From Gemmatimonadaceae bacterium (GTDB taxonomy: Bacteria > Gemmatimonadota > Gemmatimonadetes > Gemmatimonadales > Gemmatimonadaceae), in assembly GCA_025362035.1 (NCBI GenBank), contig JANYIN010000075.1, positions 1 through 64,000 of the forward strand: DNA of 64,000 nucleotides, read 5' to 3'. Positions 60,627 to 64,000 of the stretch are shown here, one piece after another. The stretch's first letter is position 1. Each line of letters begins with the position of its first letter. Below the pieces are notes generated by a model. It made no database searches and was not told the origin of the DNA. It saw nothing but the letters and a program-made list of their open reading frames with translations. The translations under genes were made by a program, and so were the position numbers.

Positions 60627-62672
60627 ATGCGCCGTCACGCGACCGCGCTGTGCATCGTTCTGTTCGCCGCGTCATCCGGAGCGCAGTCCGGCGCGCATCG
60701 CCCGCTGCGGGCGTCCGACCTGCTCGCGCTCCGGACCGTCAACGACCCGCAGGTCTCTCCTGACGGCGCATGGGTCGCGTACACGGTCAGCACCGTAGAA
60801 GAGGCGAAAGATAAGTCCGACACCGACATCTGGATGACGAGCTGGGATGGGACGCAGACGATTCGCGTCACATCCACGCCGGAGAGCGAGAGTTCGCCAC
60901 GATGGAGTCCGGACGGTCGGTATCTCGCCTTCGTCTCGGGTCGGCAAGATGGCAAGGGTGGACAGGTCTGGCTACTCGACCGGCGCGGTGGTGAGGCGCA
61001 GCGTCTCACCTTGCTGAAGGGTGGCGTGTCGGACTTCGCGTGGTCGCCCGACGCGACGCGCCTGGTCGTCGTGCTTGACGAGGACATGGACTCATTGGCG
61101 CGGAAGGACAGCGCAAAGCACGAGATTCCCAAGCCCATCGTCATCGATCGGTACAATTTCAAGCGCGACGTCGCGGGCTACCTCGGCACGAAGCGCTCCC
61201 GCCTCGCGCTGTTCGACATCGCCGCGAAGCGGCTGGACAGCCTCAGCAGTGATTTCACCGACGATACGTCGCCAAGCTGGTCGCCGGATGGACAGCACAT
61301 CGCCTTCATTCGCTCCTCGCCGGCGGAACCGGGGCAGCGTGCGGTTTCCAATGTTTACGTGGTAGACGCCCGTCGCGGCGCCGTCGCCATGCAGCTGACC
61401 AATCTCTCCACACCGGATGGCTCGCGGCCATCCTGGAGCCCCGACGGAAAATGGCTGGTCTTCACGCGGGGCGACGAACCGAAGTACTCAGCCTACTCGC
61501 TGAACAAGCTCGCGATCGTGCCCAGCGACGGCAGCGCGGCCGCGCGCGTGGTGACCGCGTCGTACGACCGACCGATCTTCTCACCGCAGTTCAGCCCGGA
61601 CGGCAGCTCCGTGATCGCACTCGTCTCGGACGATCGGGCGGAACAACTCGTGCGCATTCGACTCGCCGACGGCACGGTGAATCGACTGATCGACGGGAAG
61701 CGCGTCGTGATGTCGTTCAGCTCGATCGCCAATGGTCGGACTGCGATCCTCATGTCTTCACCCGATCGCCCTCCCGAGGTATTCGCCGTCCAGGCGTCGA
61801 ATGCGGCGGGTCTGCGGCAACTCTCGCATCAGAACGATTCGTTGTTGGCGGAGCTTCGACTCGGCAGCGTCGACGATTTCACCTCGAAGAGCAAGGACGG
61901 CACCGAGGTGCACTCGCTCCTCTACCGTCCGGCGATGGCTGCCCCGAACGCGAGGCTTCCGTTGCTTCTCTACATTCATGGAGGACCCAATGGACAGGAT
62001 GGGTATCGCTTCGACTTCGACCGGCAGCTCTTCGCCGCGAACGGATACGCCGTCCTTGCCGTGAATTACCGCGGATCGTCCGGTCGCGGCTCCGGGTTCC
62101 AGCGGGCCATCTTCGCCGACTGGGGCAACAAGGAGGTCCAGGATCTCCTCGGGGCGGTGGATGAAGCGGTGCGTCAGGGATTCGCGGATCCCGATCGGCT
62201 CGGCATCGGCGGATGGAGCTACGGCGGTATTCTCACGGACTATACCATCGCCTCCACGACACGATTCAAGGCGGCGGTATCCGGTGCGGGCAGCGCGCTC
62301 CAGCTCTCGATGTACGGCACGGACCAGTACATCTCCCAGTATGCACTCGAAATTGGCGAGCCATGGAAGGCGCAGGACGCGTGGATCAGAATTTCGTATC
62401 CGTTCTTCCATGCAGACCGAATCAAGACGCCCACCCTGTTCATGGGCGGGCAGAGCGATTTCAACGTTCCGATCATCGGCGGGGAGCAGATGTATCAGGC
62501 GCTTCGTTCCCTTGGCGTCGCGACGCAGCTCGTGATCTATCCAGGCCAGTTTCACGGCCTCACCGTACCCAGCTATCGCGTGGACCGCATCAAGCGTTAT
62601 CTCGAGTGGTACGACAAACACCTGAAGCCCGCGGGCGCGGCTGCCGCGGCCCTGCTGGACGGGCGACTCTAG
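60627..62672 (+). CDS. Exported S9-family prolyl oligopeptidase-like serine peptidase (second copy)
   Basis: A 681-residue exported peptidase with a signal peptide (MRRHATALCIVLFAASSGAQ), a seven-bladed propeller with TolB/PD40 motifs (PQVSPDGAWVAY, RWSPDGRYLAF, SWSPDGQHIAF, SWSPDGKWLVF), and a C-terminal hydrolase with Ser in GGWSYGGILTDY, Asp in GGQSDFNVPI and His in GQFHGL. The oxyanion region YIHGGPNGQDG is conserved. It belongs to the same family as the S9 enzyme near 10 kb but is clearly divergent. A TATATT at 60575 is a possible -10. It would trim peptides in the periplasm. Confidence 0.93.
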   Translation: MRRHATALCIVLFAASSGAQSGAHRPLRASDLLALRTVNDPQVSPDGAWVAYTVSTVEEAKDKSDTDIWMTSWDGTQTIRVTSTPESESSPRWSPDGRYLAFVSGRQDGKGGQVWLLDRRGGEAQRLTLLKGGVSDFAWSPDATRLVVVLDEDMDSLARKDSAKHEIPKPIVIDRYNFKRDVAGYLGTKRSRLALFDIAAKRLDSLSSDFTDDTSPSWSPDGQHIAFIRSSPAEPGQRAVSNVYVVDARRGAVAMQLTNLSTPDGSRPSWSPDGKWLVFTRGDEPKYSAYSLNKLAIVPSDGSAAARVVTASYDRPIFSPQFSPDGSSVIALVSDDRAEQLVRIRLADGTVNRLIDGKRVVMSFSSIANGRTAILMSSPDRPPEVFAVQASNAAGLRQLSHQNDSLLAELRLGSVDDFTSKSKDGTEVHSLLYRPAMAAPNARLPLLLYIHGGPNGQDGYRFDFDRQLFAANGYAVLAVNYRGSSGRGSGFQRAIFADWGNKEVQDLLGAVDEAVRQGFADPDRLGIGGWSYGGILTDYTIASTTRFKAAVSGAGSALQLSMYGTDQYISQYALEIGEPWKAQDAWIRISYPFFHADRIKTPTLFMGGQSDFNVPIIGGEQMYQALRSLGVATQLVIYPGQFHGLTVPSYRVDRIKRYLEWYDKHLKPAGAAAAALLDGRL

Positions 62673-62686
62673 CTTCACGCGCCGGC

Positions 62687-63670
62687 ATGCGGGCCATCGT
62701 CATCACCGAACCCGGGGGCCCGGACGTCCTCGAGCAGCAGGACCGTCCCGTGCCAGAGGCTGGGCTGGGACAGATCCGGGTGCGCGTGCACGCATCGGCG
62801 CTGAACCGCGCTGATCTACTGCAACGACAGGGTAGTTACCCTGCGCCAGCCGGCTGGTCGCCGGACATTCCGGGGTTGGAATACTCGGGAGAGGTAGAGT
62901 CTGTTGGAGCGGAATCGTCCATGTGGCGGGTGGGGGATCGCGTCATGGGTATCGCGGGCGGTGGGGCGCACGCGGAGTACTTGTGCGTCCACGAACGCGA
63001 AGCCCTCGCGATCCCAGGCGACCTGTCATACACCGACGCCGCTGCGATACCCGAAGCCTTTTTCACCGCGTACGACGCGCTGTTTCGACAGCTCAACGTT
63101 CGTGTAGGGGAGCGCGTGCTCGTGCACGCCGTTGGCAGCGGTGTCGGGACGGCGGCGTTGCAGCTTGCGCTGCTCGCGGGCAACACTGTATTCGGAACGT
63201 CCCGCACGCCCGAAAAGCTTGCGCGCTCCCGTGAGCTCGGTTTGCACTACGCCATCGAGGCAGGAGCGGACGACTGGCCGGCCCGTGTCGAACAACAGGC
63301 CGGCCCGCATGGTATCCACGCGATCGTCGATCTTGTGGGCGGCTCCTATCTTACCGGAAACCTCCGCCTGCTGGCGCCGCGGGGCCGCCTGCTCATCGTC
63401 GGCCTCACCGCAGGCCGCTCGTCCGCACTCGACATGGGGGTGGTTCTCGGCAAGCGACTGCAAATCATGGGAACAATGCTCCGTTCCCGGCCGCTCGAGG
63501 AGAAGATCGCGCTTGCGCGCGAATTCTCGGAGCGGGTCACGCCACTCTTCAGCTCGGGGCGTCTCCGGCCCGTCATCGATCGGGTGTGCTCGTTCACTGA
63601 CATCCGTAGCGCGCACGAACTCATGGCGTCGGACGTGACCTTCGGCAAGATCGTTCTCACGTGGTCGTAG
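62687..63670 (+). CDS. NADPH:quinone oxidoreductase, zinc-independent MDR (QOR/PIG3-like)
   Basis: A 327-residue medium-chain dehydrogenase/reductase. Characteristic are MRAIVITEPGGPDVL, ALNRADLLQRQGSYPAPAG (the PIG3/QOR signature), GLEYSGEVESVG, and the NADPH-binding VHAVGSGVGTAALQLALLAG. The cysteine zinc ligands of alcohol dehydrogenases are missing, as expected for quinone reductases. Alternatively it may reduce another small carbonyl. It begins 14 bp after the peptidase stop on the same strand, probably in the same transcript. Confidence 0.92.
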   Translation: MRAIVITEPGGPDVLEQQDRPVPEAGLGQIRVRVHASALNRADLLQRQGSYPAPAGWSPDIPGLEYSGEVESVGAESSMWRVGDRVMGIAGGGAHAEYLCVHEREALAIPGDLSYTDAAAIPEAFFTAYDALFRQLNVRVGERVLVHAVGSGVGTAALQLALLAGNTVFGTSRTPEKLARSRELGLHYAIEAGADDWPARVEQQAGPHGIHAIVDLVGGSYLTGNLRLLAPRGRLLIVGLTAGRSSALDMGVVLGKRLQIMGTMLRSRPLEEKIALAREFSERVTPLFSSGRLRPVIDRVCSFTDIRSAHELMASDVTFGKIVLTWS

Positions 63671-63703
63671 GGACCGGGACTCGCACGATTCTCCTTCATC
63701 CGA

Positions 63704-64000
63704 CTACGTCCGCGGCGAGGCTGTCAGGCGGCGCACCAGTTGATCGAGAAAGTCGAGTCCTTCATAGAACGACTTCACACGGAGTTTTTCGTCGCGGCCG
63801 TGCGCGTTGCTCTCGCCCGGCTGGCTGAAGATACCACTCACTCCGTACGTCGGGATGCCAGCTGCGCGGAGATACGCGCCGTCGGTGGCGCCGGTAGACA
63901 TCGTCGGAATGACCGGAATCTTGCCCCACATCTTCTCCGTCAGCGCGGTCACCGCTCCGAGCAGCTGCGGGTCCGCGGGGCTGGGCGCCCGCCCGAATTT
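63704..64000 (-). CDS. M20/M28-type metallopeptidase (partial, 5' end outside window)
   Basis: The last 98 codons of a dinuclear-zinc peptidase are visible on the minus strand; the N-terminal part lies beyond 64000. The end of the family is recognisable: MSTGATDGAYLRAAGIPTYG, SNAHGRDEKLRVKSFYEGLDFLDQLVRRL, where the His of AHGRDE is a zinc ligand. The track GTG at 63952 is not the start; the frame stays open to the window edge. Substrate unknown. Confidence 0.85.
   Translation of the reverse strand, partial: KFGRAPSPADPQLLGAVTALTEKMWGKIPVIPTMSTGATDGAYLRAAGIPTYGVSGIFSQPGESNAHGRDEKLRVKSFYEGLDFLDQLVRRLTASPRT

Overview
The window is about 64 kb of GC-rich bacterial chromosome with densely packed genes. 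Several traits fit Gemmatimonadota, although no rRNA or other taxonomic marker is present: exported S9 peptidases, a metallopeptidase/beta-propeller/outer-membrane-barrel fusion, many small lipoproteins and barrels with 'AQ' signal-peptide ends, and an NtrC/PilR-type two-component pair. The envelope is clearly diderm (TolC, Omp85-like barrel, lipoproteins, murein hydrolases). This assignment is inference. I saw no tRNA, rRNA, CRISPR array, insertion sequence or phage gene.

Layout. 1-3.8 kb: the 3' end of an NtrC-type regulator coupled to its PAS/histidine kinase, divergent from arfB (ribosome rescue), then a TPR membrane protein. 4-13.3 kb: the metallopeptidase-propeller-barrel fusion, a soluble lytic transglycosylase with a probable 1-nt frameshift near its C-terminus, an S9 peptidase, RidA and a small barrel. 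13.3-18.1 kb: a sugar-acid locus with a Gfo/Idh/MocA oxidoreductase, a YagF/YjhG-type xylonate dehydratase and a ketoglutarate-semialdehyde-type dehydrogenase, consistent with part of a Weimberg pathway. 18.1-18.9 kb holds no recognisable gene. 18.9-24 kb: a CPXCG protein, a tetR-tolC-emrA-like operon without a pump gene, and a marR-nitroreductase operon. 24-31 kb: an Hsp15-like S4 protein, a serine esterase, an S41 protease, an LVIVD lipoprotein, an outer-membrane protein and a MATE exporter.

31-38.3 kb: infA and rpsU with a terminator, a glycine-zipper lipoprotein, then a cell-wall group (bactofilin, coupled M23 peptidase, SLT-fold protein). A CDF metal exporter with a cysteine-containing MarR regulator follows, then a lipoprotein of unknown function. 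38.3-51 kb: one long minus-strand run starts with a 2,700-residue cyclic beta-1,2-glucan synthase. It continues with an ECF sigma factor, zinc-type anti-sigma factor, CcdA-thioredoxin fusion, cytochrome b, YedY/sulfite-oxidase-like molybdoenzyme and a membrane protein. The overlapping starts suggest an envelope thiol/redox stress operon.

51-64 kb: fdhD, an L,D-transpeptidase-like lipoprotein, an O-antigen ligase-like protein, a two-gene unit with a DUF2384-like antitoxin fold, a KstD-like flavoprotein, a FecR-type protein whose N-terminus looks like a decayed sigma-70 region 2, a tandem pair of HDOD proteins, a second S9 peptidase, a quinone oxidoreductase, and the 3' end of an M20-type peptidase.

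The best candidates for something unusual are the sigma2-like/FecR/STN fusion, the sigma/anti-sigma/CcdA-Trx/cytochrome b/molybdoenzyme operon, the metallopeptidase-propeller-barrel fusion, and the pump-less EmrA/TolC operon. None is proved to be a new system by sequence reading alone.
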